In this document: piece after piece, positions 45,501-54,938 of the stretch
Layout: every line of letters starts with the position of its first letter
Position numbering within the stretch: the first letter of the stretch is position 1
The notes under the pieces: model-generated
What the model saw: only the letters and a program-made list of their open reading frames with translations
What the model was told of the DNA's origin: nothing
Database searches by the model: none
Made by a program: the position numbers and the translations under genes
Origin: Lewinellaceae bacterium
Lineage (GTDB): Bacteria > Bacteroidota > Bacteroidia > Chitinophagales > Saprospiraceae
Length of the DNA: 64,000 nt
NCBI GenBank assembly: GCA_020636215.1
Contig: JACJYG010000009.1
Location: 372,001-436,000, forward strand
Direction: 5' to 3'

Positions 45501-47675
45501 ATGAGATTATACCAACTCAAGCACAAGTTGCTGAGCATGCTATTGCTCCTACCCTTTCTGCTTCTTGCCCAGGACATCACCGGCGAATGGCAGGGCATCT
45601 TGGATATTCCCGGCTCCCCCTTGCGGCTGGTCCTGCACGTAGAATCAGCCAACGATGGATACGTAGCCACGCTTGATAGCCCTGACCAGGGGGCTTTCGG
45701 CCTGGAGGTGCCCCAATTCCGCTTTGATCCCCCACAAGTCTTCTTCGCCGATCCAAAGCTCGGGCTACAATACAATGGACAGGCCAACGGCGATTTCACC
45801 GAAATCCGGGGTACGTTTACCCAAGGCAGCCTGAACCTGCCCCTTCTGTTGGGCAGAGAAAAGGCCGAACCCCAGGATAAAGCCCTGGATTACCTGCAGG
45901 AACACTATACCAAAAAAGAATTGTACATCACGATGCGCGATGGCATCCGTTTGTACACCGCTGTCGTTACACCCAAAGACACCACTCAGGACTACCCCAT
46001 TCTTATGATCCGGACCCCCTACAGCATCGGCCCCTATGGGGAAGGCAAATTCCCTTTTTTCATGAGGATTTACCAGCATCTGGTGCGGGAAGGTTACATC
46101 TTCGTTTTCCAGGATGTACGGGGTAAGTACATGAGCGAAGGCGAATACGTCAATGTGCGCCCCTACAACCCGAAAAAGAAGGGTAAGGAAATCGACGAGA
46201 GCAGCGATACTTACGACAGTATGGATTGGCTGATAAAAAATGTGGCCCGCAACAACGGCCGAATCGGTATTTTCGGCATTTCTTATCCGGGTTTTTACGC
46301 CACCATGTCCATTCCAGATGCACACCCGGCCCTAAAAGCAGTCTCGCCGCAGGCCCCCGTTACTGACTGGTTCATCGGGGATGACTTCCATCACAATGGC
46401 GCCTTTTTCGTGATGGACGCTTTTTCTTTTTACTCCAGCTTCGGCAAACCACGGCCCAAACCCACTACCGATGGCCCTTCCGGGTTCGACTGGCCGATGG
46501 ACGACAACTACGAATTTTTCCTGGATGCAGGCCCCATCAAAAACCTGAACGAACGATACCTGGGGGATTCCATTGCTTTCTGGAAGGACCTGATGAGCCA
46601 CCCCAACTACGACGATTTCTGGAAGGCCCGCAACCCGCGCCCGCACCTGAATAATGTCCGCCCGGCAGTTATGACGGTCGGCGGCTTTTTCGACGCCGAA
46701 GACAGTTTCGGGCCCCTGGCGGTTTATAAAGCCATTGAAAAGCAAAACCCCGCCAGTACGGAAAACCGTATCGTAATGGGGCCCTGGTATCACGGCCAAT
46801 GGGCAGCCGGGGATGGCGAGCGGATGGGTAATATTTTCTGGGGTTTCAACTCGACCGACCACTACCGGGAGCTGGAATCCAAATTTTTCAATTATTACCT
46901 CAAAGGTAAAGGGGAAATGGACATCCCCGAGGCCAGCATCTTTGATACCGGGGCAGGAGAATGGCGCGAATTTGAAACCTGGCCGCCCCAGAATGTTACG
47001 GAACGCAAGCTATACTTTCAGCCTGCCGGGGGCCTGGCATTCGAAGCTCCTAAGGCCCGGGGCAGCTATGACGAATACGTTTCCGACCCGATGAAACCGG
47101 TGCCTTATACCGAGGATGTGCACCTGCGCCGCACCCGGGAGTACATGACCGACGACCAACGCTTCGCCGCCCGCCGCCCCGATGTCATGGTATATGAAAC
47201 CCCGGTTCTGGAAGAAGATGTGACCCTCACCGGGCCGCTGACGGCCAACCTCTTTGTCAGCACCACCGGTACCGATGCAGATTATGTAGTGAAACTGATT
47301 GACGTTTTTCCGGACGAAATGGAGGATTACCCGCGCAACGAAAAACAGGTGCCGATGGGAGGCTATCAGATGCTGGTCAGGGGGGAGGTGTTTCGGGGGC
47401 GTTTCCGGAATAGTTTTGAAAGGCCGGAGCCCTTTGCGCCAGGCAAAGTCACACAGGTGCGTTTTGAAACGCCGGATGTGGCGCACACCTTCAAAAAGGG
47501 GCACCGCATAATGGTACAGGTACAAAACTCCTGGTTTCCGCTGGTAGACCGCAACCCACAAAATTTCGTAGATATTTACCACTGTGAAAAGCAGGATTTT
47601 CAAAAGGCGACCCAGCGCATTTACCACGATGGGGAGTTCCCGTCTTATCTGGAAGTGAAGGTTTTGGGCCAGTAA
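45501..47675 (+). CDS. Secreted CocE/NonD family acyl hydrolase (X-Pro dipeptidyl peptidase S15 type)
   Basis: The 724-residue protein has a signal peptide ending FLLLAQ. An N-terminal ~120-residue beta domain (ITGEWQGILDIPGSPLRLVL) precedes the alpha/beta hydrolase. The hydrolase shows MRDGIRLYTAVVTPKD, VFQDVRGKYMSEGE, Ser in FGISYPGFYA, Asp in VGGFFDAEDSFG and His in GPWYHGQWA. The C-terminal jelly roll (GPLTANLFVSTTGTDADYVV... IMVQVQNSWFP) is typical of CocE, alpha-amino-acid ester hydrolases and glutaryl-7-ACA acylases. It is expected to cleave ester or amide bonds of small acylated amino acids outside the cytoplasm. Substrate not predictable. Confidence 0.92.
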   Translation: MRLYQLKHKLLSMLLLLPFLLLAQDITGEWQGILDIPGSPLRLVLHVESANDGYVATLDSPDQGAFGLEVPQFRFDPPQVFFADPKLGLQYNGQANGDFTEIRGTFTQGSLNLPLLLGREKAEPQDKALDYLQEHYTKKELYITMRDGIRLYTAVVTPKDTTQDYPILMIRTPYSIGPYGEGKFPFFMRIYQHLVREGYIFVFQDVRGKYMSEGEYVNVRPYNPKKKGKEIDESSDTYDSMDWLIKNVARNNGRIGIFGISYPGFYATMSIPDAHPALKAVSPQAPVTDWFIGDDFHHNGAFFVMDAFSFYSSFGKPRPKPTTDGPSGFDWPMDDNYEFFLDAGPIKNLNERYLGDSIAFWKDLMSHPNYDDFWKARNPRPHLNNVRPAVMTVGGFFDAEDSFGPLAVYKAIEKQNPASTENRIVMGPWYHGQWAAGDGERMGNIFWGFNSTDHYRELESKFFNYYLKGKGEMDIPEASIFDTGAGEWREFETWPPQNVTERKLYFQPAGGLAFEAPKARGSYDEYVSDPMKPVPYTEDVHLRRTREYMTDDQRFAARRPDVMVYETPVLEEDVTLTGPLTANLFVSTTGTDADYVVKLIDVFPDEMEDYPRNEKQVPMGGYQMLVRGEVFRGRFRNSFERPEPFAPGKVTQVRFETPDVAHTFKKGHRIMVQVQNSWFPLVDRNPQNFVDIYHCEKQDFQKATQRIYHDGEFPSYLEVKVLGQ

Positions 47676-47752
47676 AATCCAGGCCAAGGGTTGAAAGGCT
47701 GGAGTAATGTATCCGTCTCGCGACAATACAATACTCCAGCACTCGCCTTATG

Positions 47753-48940
47753 TTACTGCCGGGCGATAAACCCGCATAGTTCGTTCTTAAAATCCGTAGT
47801 CTTGAAAAGATAAGGGCCGAATAACTGGCGGCCCGCCGTAATATTGATATACAAATAAGTATCATTATCCGGCACGTACATTACCTGGGTAGTGCAACCG
47901 ATGCCATCCCCTTCATGTCCGAACTGTCCGTTTCCATCGGCATACTGATAGTACTCCAGGCCAAGCCCGTAATCCGGCTGAGTAGATTCTTTGCCCTGCA
48001 CCCACTGCCGCATCTCATTCCAGGAAGCCTGGCTCACGACCTGGCCTTTTACGAGCGCTTCCAGGAAACGGATCGCATCCGTTGCGGTTCCGGCCAGGCC
48101 GCCATAAGCATTGCTGGCGTTGGCCAGAGCACTATTCCACTGGCTGCAATTTTCCAACTGCTCATTAGCGTATCGATCGAAGTAGTAATTAGGGAACGGT
48201 AGTTGGGCCGCCTGGGCTTCCGATAGGTTGAAGTACTGGTGATCCAAATGGAGGGGGTTAAGTATTTCCTCCCGGAGCAGGGCTTCGTAACGCTTGTTTG
48301 TTACGTTTTCCAGAATTAACTGCAATAGCAAGAAATTTGTGTTTGAGTAAAAGAAATCTGTACCTGGATTAAACATTAGCGGTTTGCCATAAACCATTTC
48401 CAGTCGATCCTGAACAGTAGGTTGCTCCAGGGGGCGGTTGAGCTGCCATAGCTGGAAAGCCGGCAGTTCCGTCACATTGACAATACCCGAAGTATGGCTC
48501 AGCAGCATGCGCACCGTTACTGACCCGCTCCCTTCTATACCATTGGCTACTTCTACCGGCAGGTATTGGCGGATTGGAGCGTCCAAATTGATGCGTTCGG
48601 ACTCCCATTGTTTCAGGATGAGGGCGGCAGTGTAGATCTTGGTGATGCTGAAGTACCAGCTCACCTGGCCATACTGCATCGGGCTTTGGGCTTCGAGGCT
48701 GGCGTAGCCCCCGTTGGAGATATACCAGCCATCGGCATTCTTTACGGCCACCTGAACGCCGGGCAGTCCTTTCTCGACATACTTACCGACGATAGCATCG
48801 ATAGAATCTCTGAGCGGGTGATCGGGATTGATGGCCACATCGGCGCCAGCATCATGTGTGGGTTGCTGATAAGCCTCTTTGGTGCAGGCGGCAGCCAGCA
48901 GGGCTGTCCAGAAAAAGAGAAAAAGCAGATTGGTTTTCAT
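47753..48940 (-). CDS. Beta-lactamase-fold serine hydrolase, lipoprotein
   Basis: The 395-residue protein has a lipoprotein signal with Cys 19 (LLAAACTKE). The serine beta-lactamase/penicillin-binding fold is seen in the S-x-x-K motif YFSITK (Ser 98, Lys 101), the Tyr-Ser-Asn motif in FFYSNTNFLLL, and a final HEGDG in place of KTG, as in esterase or D-aminopeptidase-like class C members. Such proteins are usually esterases or peptidases, not resistance enzymes. The next gene downstream in the same direction ends 76 bp before the convergent S15 gene. The barrel-like gene upstream ends 11 bp away, so the two are probably co-transcribed. Confidence 0.9.
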   Translation of the reverse strand: MKTNLLFLFFWTALLAAACTKEAYQQPTHDAGADVAINPDHPLRDSIDAIVGKYVEKGLPGVQVAVKNADGWYISNGGYASLEAQSPMQYGQVSWYFSITKIYTAALILKQWESERINLDAPIRQYLPVEVANGIEGSGSVTVRMLLSHTSGIVNVTELPAFQLWQLNRPLEQPTVQDRLEMVYGKPLMFNPGTDFFYSNTNFLLLQLILENVTNKRYEALLREEILNPLHLDHQYFNLSEAQAAQLPFPNYYFDRYANEQLENCSQWNSALANASNAYGGLAGTATDAIRFLEALVKGQVVSQASWNEMRQWVQGKESTQPDYGLGLEYYQYADGNGQFGHEGDGIGCTTQVMYVPDNDTYLYINITAGRQLFGPYLFKTTDFKNELCGFIARQ

Positions 48941-48951
48941 GATTGGTTCAA

Positions 48952-49542
48952 TTATTGAATTGGTGAAATTTTTACGCCCAGCAGCGCATTGGATACCGGT
49001 AAAGGGCTCAGGTCGGGGCTGTAGCCGAACAGGGCCTGCAATTGGTAAGCGACATAAGGGGTCAGGCCTACCTTAGAGAAATGGACCGTACGGTAGCCCA
49101 GGCTAAGTTGCAGGGGCGCCTGCATAACTCCCTTGGCGCGCCGCCCTTTTACCCATTGCCCTTCCGTCCTGTTAAAGGACTGGGTAGGATAAAACGAGAA
49201 CTGATAGCCAATCCCCAGGCCAACGCCAACTTCCAGATGTTGGGCAATGACAGGGGTTACGCCAAACAGCAGTTGGGCTTGCAACGCATCGCCCTGATAT
49301 TGCCCCCGGCTATACCCCAGGCGAAGGCTGAGGCCCAGCGTCCCTTTTTGGTTAATAGGCTGATTCACACCGGCATAAACAGCCGGTTCCGGCCCATTCC
49401 AATGGGCTCCCATTGCAGGGATGTAATAGGAATGCAGCCCTACCGCAACGTCTACCTGCCTCGGTGGCATTGATTGTTGCGCCGTCAGGCTCAGCGGGCC
49501 CAACAGGGCCAGCCATAAGATGCTCTTTTCGAGTGATTTCAT
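48952..49542 (-). CDS. Exported protein, small outer-membrane barrel-like
   Basis: The 196-residue protein starts with a signal peptide (ILWLALLGPLSLTAQ). The remainder is made of regularly spaced amphipathic strands (VDVAVGLHSYYIPAMG, TLGLSLRLGYSRGQY, LEVGVGLGIGYQFSF, LQLSLGYRTVHF, LTPYVAYQLQALFG) ending NALLGVKISPIQ. This resembles an eight-stranded OmpW/PorT-like barrel, but no family is recognised. It is upstream of and 11 bp from the serine hydrolase. Confidence 0.75.
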   Translation of the reverse strand: MKSLEKSILWLALLGPLSLTAQQSMPPRQVDVAVGLHSYYIPAMGAHWNGPEPAVYAGVNQPINQKGTLGLSLRLGYSRGQYQGDALQAQLLFGVTPVIAQHLEVGVGLGIGYQFSFYPTQSFNRTEGQWVKGRRAKGVMQAPLQLSLGYRTVHFSKVGLTPYVAYQLQALFGYSPDLSPLPVSNALLGVKISPIQ

Positions 49543-49659
49543 GTTTTGATAGTTTGTGAAAATGTGGAGAGCCCGATAGCCCCCCTGGGTGTTTGTTGAT
49601 GAGGCAAAGGTGAAGGGTATAAGTAGCCCAATCGTCTGAATTGACGTATTCGGACCTTT

Positions 49660-49945
49660 TTCGAAGTGGGAAGTCGGAAGTCGGAAGTGGGAAGCGACCG
49701 GAGGGAGTCCAGCACCGACGAAGGAGGGCGGGATGGGAAGGCGGAAATGGGAAGGCGGAAATGGGAAGGCGGAAATGGGAAGGCGGAAGGCGGAAGGTTT
49801 ACCCGGCCGAGTTACGAGGACGGGCGGAAATGGGAAGGCGGAAGGCGGAAGGTTTACCCGGCCGAGGTACGAGGACGGGCGGAAATGGGAAATGGGAAGG
49901 CGGAAGGTTTACCCGGCCGAGGTACGAGGACGGGCGGAAGGAGAG
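49660..49945 (+). repeat. Purine-rich tandem repeats including three dispersed palindromic units (55-bp period)
   Basis: The stretch opens with GTGGGAAGTCGGAA units and a block GACCGGAGGGAGTCCAGC, then repeats GGCGGAAATGGGAA. From 49798 it becomes a 55-bp tandem repeat containing TTTACCCGGCCGAG then GTACGAGGACGGGC at 49798-49825, 49853-49880 and 49908-49935. It ends 14 bp before the stop of the AraC-type regulator. The open frames over it are repetitive and not genes. The rest of 49543-49659 shows nothing recognisable. Confidence 0.9.
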
Positions 49946-49958
49946 AGGATACCCCGTA

Positions 49959-51152
49959 TTACTCTTCTTCCCACTCTGGTTTTACCTGTCGCAAATAAGC
50001 AGATGGGGTTAAACCGGTTTTCTTTTTGAAAACGGCATTGAAGGTTGCTTTGGAGTTAAAACCTGAATCGTAGGCCAGGGCGAGGATGGTGAGGTGGCGG
50101 CAGGCAGGATCCTGGCAAAGGCGCTGAAATTCGGCAATGCGATAGTCATTGACAAAATCGTAGAAATTCTTCCCAAGGTGGCTATTGAGGGTTTCGGAAA
50201 CATACTGCCGGTTGGTCTGGAGCTCGTCGGTGAGGTCCTGCAAAGTAAGATCGCTGTTGAGGAAGCGTTTCCCTTGTTCCATAAGTGCAGTCAGCTGTTG
50301 GGCCAGGGCTTGTCGGGCAGCGGGGCTGAGGGCCTGGCTGGGTTGAGCTTCCCCTTCGTCGGGTAAAACAGCGGTATATGGCCTGGAAACCAGCAGTGGG
50401 GCGTCCTCCTTTTCCGGGGCTGGGTGGTGGGCGGAAAACAGCTCCGGCTGCGCCAGGGCTCTGTAGGCCATCCAATAGATGATGGCTACCACCCCAAGGA
50501 AATGCCAGGGATAGAAAGCACCAAAAAACGGCCAGTGAAATTTCCGGGCATAGAAAACGAGGATGGAAAAAAGCACAATACCAAAAGATATGTACAAAAA
50601 ATGGCCCATCCAGTCCATACGCACTTTGCTGAGATCCGAATAGAAATCCCGGATACGGCGAAGGTGTTTGCGGTACAGCAGAATACACAGTCCAAAAAAA
50701 ACGACATGTATAAAATTAACCAGTTGGTTAACCAGGCCAAAGTCATCTTCTACGGAGCGGGCATAGTCATCGAGATAGGCCCGTTTAGCTTCCGGCGATG
50801 CCAGAAAATAGGGCAACTCCAGAAAGAACACCACCAAAAAAGGAAGAAAGTAGAGAAGTTCCCACCAGCTAAAAGAAGGAGCCAGATGCGTCATTCGGCG
50901 CAGGAACAACAGTACCAATGGGCCGTAAAGCGCCGGCAACACCCAGCTCACATGGCTGAGATAAGGGTATTTCATCATAAAGGCCCGCTCATCGAACCCC
51001 ACCAATACGAGGTGAAACGATAACAAAATCAGTAAACCAGCTAATAAGCGATTGGCAGGTTGATTTCCCTGACGCGTAGCCAGCAACAGAGCCAGGACGA
51101 AGCCTTGAAGCGCACCTGCTAACAGGATCAGTTTCAGGATGGATATATCCAT
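49959..51152 (-). CDS. AraC-family transcriptional regulator with seven-helix membrane domain
   Basis: Of 397 residues, 1-235 form about seven membrane helices (MDISILKLILLAGALQGFVL, LPFLVVFFLELPYFLA, LGVVAIIYWMAYRAL). Residues about 285-390 are an AraC DNA-binding domain (LTLQDLTDELQTNRQYVSET, FYDFVNDYRIAEFQRL, ILALAYDSGFNSKATFNAVF, KKKTGLTPSAYLR). The membrane-AraC layout is frequent in Bacteroidota; it presumably senses an envelope or extracellular ligand and switches a neighbouring gene. The ligand is unknown, and no target operator was found. Confidence 0.92.
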   Translation of the reverse strand: MDISILKLILLAGALQGFVLALLLATRQGNQPANRLLAGLLILLSFHLVLVGFDERAFMMKYPYLSHVSWVLPALYGPLVLLFLRRMTHLAPSFSWWELLYFLPFLVVFFLELPYFLASPEAKRAYLDDYARSVEDDFGLVNQLVNFIHVVFFGLCILLYRKHLRRIRDFYSDLSKVRMDWMGHFLYISFGIVLFSILVFYARKFHWPFFGAFYPWHFLGVVAIIYWMAYRALAQPELFSAHHPAPEKEDAPLLVSRPYTAVLPDEGEAQPSQALSPAARQALAQQLTALMEQGKRFLNSDLTLQDLTDELQTNRQYVSETLNSHLGKNFYDFVNDYRIAEFQRLCQDPACRHLTILALAYDSGFNSKATFNAVFKKKTGLTPSAYLRQVKPEWEEE

Positions 51153-51377
51153 ACTTTCTTAATTATGCCTTGCCTCCAGCAAAGATGCTGTTTTCCGTCT
51201 ATCCCTCCCCTCCCTTCATCCGAAAAATTAATTATTCCTCAGCCAAACTATCATTTTGAAAAATCTTTTTCGTTAAGAGCTTGTTGGAATCAGATATTAG
51301 TGGCAACCCCCTGAAGTAAATGCCGTTACCAAATCCATTTTTTCCGTCTGTTTCCAGGAATAAAAAATCACCTGACA

Positions 51378-52511
51378 ATGAATAAAGTAAAGCGATTCCT
51401 TCTGTTGTGTTCCGGCGTCGACCAGCGAATTCTGGTACAATGCCCTTCCGATGAGAACAAATATATAGGTATCGGCGGCACCGTACTCTTCACCGGTATC
51501 CTCGCCTTTTTCTCCGCAGGGTATGCCATTTATACGGTATTTGACAGTTACTTTTTCGCCATTGCATTCGGTTTGGCCTGGGGCCTGATGATCTTCAACC
51601 TCGATCGCTACATCGTCTCAAGCATGAAGAGCCGGGGGGCTTTTTGGCGCGATTTCGTAGTCGCATTTCCCCGGCTTATACTGGCCGTACTGCTGGCCCT
51701 GGTAATCTCCAAGCCTTTGGAACTTAAGATCTTCCAGAAAGAGATCGACGCGGAACTAATCACTATGGAGCAGGAAGTATACAAGACGCAGGAAACGAAG
51801 CTCAAGAGCCGGTTTCAGGAGCAGATCGAGGGCTACCAGAAAGAAGCGGCCGCCCTGCAATCGGAACTGGATGTGCTGGCTGCAAAGCGAGACACCCTTA
51901 ACCTTATGGCCATTCAGGAAGCAGACGGTACGGGGGGTTCCGGCCATAAGAACCTCGGCCCCATTTACCGCATAAAAAAGGCCAAAGCTGATGAGGCGCA
52001 AGCCGAATTGGACGCCGGCCAGCAGCGCATCCTGCCACTCATTGTTGAAAAACAACAGGCCGCCCGCCAAACAGACAGCCTGATGCAAGCCGAAATCGTC
52101 TCCCTGGAACGCAAAGCCTATGGCGGCATGGCTGCCCGCATGGAAGCTCTGGACCGGTTGGGAAAAGGCAGCGAAGCCATATTTTTCGCTAACATCTTCA
52201 TCATCCTGCTGTTTATCGCAATCGAAACATCTCCCATCTTTGTCAAACTGATCTCTCCCCGCAGCCCTTACGATTTCCTGCTCCATCAGCATGAGCACGT
52301 ATTCGAGATGGATAACCTGGAAAAGGTTACCCTGCTGCGTAACGCTACCCAAAATAAAGTGGAATTCGATACCGCTACCGGTGTCTATCGCACCAGAAAA
52401 GAAATCGAAGTAGAAAAGGAACTGACCGACGCCTACCTGGAACGAAAAAAAGAAGCCATCAAATCCAGTCCCCTGGAATGGCTTCTGCCCTTTATTAAGG
52501 GGAAGGTTTAA
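51378..52511 (+). CDS. DUF4407 membrane protein
   Basis: The 377-residue protein starts VKRFLLLCSGVDQRILVQC, a DUF4407 hallmark, followed by two adjacent membrane helices (IGIGGTVLFTGILAFFSAGY, FFAIAFGLAWGLMIFNLDRY), a third (FPRLILAVLLALVISKPLEL) and a fourth near 270 (IFFANIFIILLFIAIETSPI). Between the third and fourth lies a ~135-residue coiled coil rich in Glu, Gln and Lys. The family has no established function. It stands alone, with 225 bp upstream without a clear promoter match. Confidence 0.9.
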   Translation: MNKVKRFLLLCSGVDQRILVQCPSDENKYIGIGGTVLFTGILAFFSAGYAIYTVFDSYFFAIAFGLAWGLMIFNLDRYIVSSMKSRGAFWRDFVVAFPRLILAVLLALVISKPLELKIFQKEIDAELITMEQEVYKTQETKLKSRFQEQIEGYQKEAAALQSELDVLAAKRDTLNLMAIQEADGTGGSGHKNLGPIYRIKKAKADEAQAELDAGQQRILPLIVEKQQAARQTDSLMQAEIVSLERKAYGGMAARMEALDRLGKGSEAIFFANIFIILLFIAIETSPIFVKLISPRSPYDFLLHQHEHVFEMDNLEKVTLLRNATQNKVEFDTATGVYRTRKEIEVEKELTDAYLERKKEAIKSSPLEWLLPFIKGKV

Positions 52512-52635
52512 CCGTACAGAAGCCGGCAAGGCCCATAGGGGCTGCTTGGTTTAAGATTTCAAGAAGCGAGGCAAGCCTGTCGGCTGAACCGTGACTTTTC
52601 TAGCCGCTGCCGTCATTCTGCAAACAAAATAGAAG

Positions 52636-54351
52636 ATGGCAAGCTACCGGGAACTCTTTCGCAGAAAATCTATACATGCTCTTGAGGTACAGGAAGAGCA
52701 TAGCGGGCTGCAAAAAGCCCTCAATGTGCGCGACCTGACCGCATTTGGCATTGCCGCTATAGTTGGGGCGGGTATTTTTTCAACCATCGGCAACGCTGCC
52801 GCCAGCGGCGGGCCAGCCATTACGCTCTTATTTATTTTCACGGCGGTGGCTTGTGGGTTTTCCGCCCTCTGTTATGCTCAGTTTGCCTCTTCCGTGCCTG
52901 TATCCGGTAGCGCCTACACCTACGCTTACGTCTCTTTTGGAGAACTGATCGCCTGGATCATTGGCTGGGACCTCTTGCTGGAATATGCCATTGGCAACAT
53001 TGCAGTGGCCATATCCTGGTCGGACTACCTGACGGGCTTTCTCGGAGGCTTCGGCTGGAATATTCCCCAGTATCTGACGATGGACTACCTAAGCGCCTCC
53101 AGAGCCTTTAAAGAAGCTTCCACCCTGATAAGCCAGGGCACAGCAGTGGACGCCCTTCCCGAAAGCATCCGCGCTGGTTATCTGGCCTGGATACAGGCCC
53201 CCGCCCTGGGCAGTGTGAGGCTGATTGCCGACCTGCCGGCCCTGGTCATTGTTTTTTTTATAACGGCATTGATCTACGTAGGTATCCGGGAAGCGCGCCG
53301 GGCCAGCAATATTATGGTGGGGCTGAAACTGGCGGTGGTATTGGGCGTGATAGTCATCGGTTTTTTTTATGTGCATCCGGAAAACTGGTCGCCTTTCAGC
53401 CCCAACGGTTTTGGAGGAGTAATGAAAGGGGTGGCGGCCGTTTTCTTCGCTTATATCGGCTTTGACGCCATCAGTACGACCACTGAAGAATGCCAAAATC
53501 CACAAAGGGATATGCCGCGCGCCATTATTTATTCTCTGATCATCTGCACGGTCCTGTATGTGTTAATCGCCTTAACGCTGACCGGGATGGTATCTTACAA
53601 GGAACTGGCTGTCGGCGACCCCTTGTCCTTCGTTTTTCACCGGATCGGATTGAATTGGATAAGCGGCTTAGTTGCGTTCACAGCCCTTATCGCCATGGCC
53701 AGCGTTCTACTGGTCTTCCAGCTGGGCCAGCCCCGCATTTGGATGAGCATGAGCCGTGACGGTTTGCTGCCGCCCGCTTTTTCCCGCATTCACCCCCGTT
53801 TCAAAACGCCAGCCTTTTCCACCGTTGTTACCGGTTTTGTCGTAGCCATTCCCGCTTTATTCATGAATCTAACCGAGGTGACCGACCTGACCAGCATCGG
53901 AACGCTCTTCGCTTTCGTCATCGTTTGCGGCGGCGTGCTGATTATGAGAGATGACCCGCAACAGCAGGCAGGGTATAAGGTGCCCTATATCAATGGCCGG
54001 TATATCGTCCCTCTGCTATTATTAGGAATTGCTGCTTACGGTAACTGGTATTATCCGGAGGCATGGAACAACTTTTTCGAAAAGGGTACCGGGCATCGCT
54101 TTTTTGCGTGGGCCGTTTTTCAGCACAAAATCCCTTATCTGATCTTCGGCTTATCCGCTCTGATAGTCACCATAATGTCTGTCGTGAGGCGCCTGTCCCT
54201 TATCCCGGTGCTGGGGCTGCTGAGTTGTCTGTACCTCATGTCGGAACTGGGATACACCAACTGGATGCGCTTTCTGATCTGGTTGGTGGTAGGCCTGGTG
54301 ATCTATTTCTTCTACAGCAAAAAGAACAGTAAACTGGCGGTTGCCAGGTAA
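52636..54351 (+). CDS. Amino acid permease, APC superfamily (cationic amino acid transporter-like)
   Basis: The 571-residue protein has about 12-14 membrane helices. The first begins LTAFGIAAIVGAGIFSTIGN, the APC substrate loop GAGIF; later GSAYTYAYVSFGELIAWIIG and VFFAYIGFDAISTTTEECQN (helices 3 and 6) follow the CAT/YfnA pattern. A non-conserved soluble loop sits at about 145-190. It imports amino acids with protons; the exact substrate is not predictable. Neighbours give no hint. Confidence 0.93.
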   Translation: MASYRELFRRKSIHALEVQEEHSGLQKALNVRDLTAFGIAAIVGAGIFSTIGNAAASGGPAITLLFIFTAVACGFSALCYAQFASSVPVSGSAYTYAYVSFGELIAWIIGWDLLLEYAIGNIAVAISWSDYLTGFLGGFGWNIPQYLTMDYLSASRAFKEASTLISQGTAVDALPESIRAGYLAWIQAPALGSVRLIADLPALVIVFFITALIYVGIREARRASNIMVGLKLAVVLGVIVIGFFYVHPENWSPFSPNGFGGVMKGVAAVFFAYIGFDAISTTTEECQNPQRDMPRAIIYSLIICTVLYVLIALTLTGMVSYKELAVGDPLSFVFHRIGLNWISGLVAFTALIAMASVLLVFQLGQPRIWMSMSRDGLLPPAFSRIHPRFKTPAFSTVVTGFVVAIPALFMNLTEVTDLTSIGTLFAFVIVCGGVLIMRDDPQQQAGYKVPYINGRYIVPLLLLGIAAYGNWYYPEAWNNFFEKGTGHRFFAWAVFQHKIPYLIFGLSALIVTIMSVVRRLSLIPVLGLLSCLYLMSELGYTNWMRFLIWLVVGLVIYFFYSKKNSKLAVAR

Positions 54352-54482
54352 GCCAGCGTGGTAAAATGTTGATTCGTTGATATGAAAAAATAGCGGATAG
54401 CCCTCAACCAGCACCATCCATAATGTTAAAGTTTGCTAAAAAAACCATTTGTCGGGCAAAGATTCCCTTTGAAATGTGAAAT

Positions 54483-54851
54483 TTGTCTTACAACAATGAA
54501 AACAAGCTAAAAAAGGGCGTGGTAAAAAAGCTGGCCATATTGATCATTTTCCTGTTGGTGGGAGCATCCCTGAGCCCACTGATGGTCAACCATTGCTCTG
54601 ACAACAAAGCTTTCCCTCCTCTTGCTGCCGAAGAAGCTACAACCGATTCATTCACGGACGGGCCCTTGCTTTTTGATGTCGGGCCGGAATGGGATGGGCC
54701 GTTGGGTACAGCGGGGCTATTGAGTTGGGTTTCTCCCTTAAACCGGCCCGAAGCTATCGTATTTTCGCCTCGAGGCCGGCAGCTTTGCTTGCCCGTTACT
54801 TCCCGATTATTCCTTCTCTTTCACGCTTTTCTTTTCTACGATTTTGCCTAA
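54483..54851 (+). CDS. Doubtful small exported or membrane protein
   Basis: The 122-codon frame starts at TTG 54483 (a GTG at 54519 is an alternative) and opens with a hydrophobic segment (KLAILIIFLLVGASLSPLMV) that could be a signal peptide. The rest has no recognised family. A perfect 14-bp inverted repeat, GCCGGCAGCTTTGC (54776-54789) and its complement (54884-54897), straddles its end, so the C-terminal part may be non-coding. Confidence 0.35.
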   Translation: MSYNNENKLKKGVVKKLAILIIFLLVGASLSPLMVNHCSDNKAFPPLAAEEATTDSFTDGPLLFDVGPEWDGPLGTAGLLSWVSPLNRPEAIVFSPRGRQLCLPVTSRLFLLFHAFLFYDFA

Positions 54852-54938
54852 TCAAGCCTAAAAGGATCTAAAATAGCTGTCCGGCAAAGCTGCCGGCAAG
54901 CTCAAGTGTATTCTCGTAACTAAAATTTCAATTAGCTC

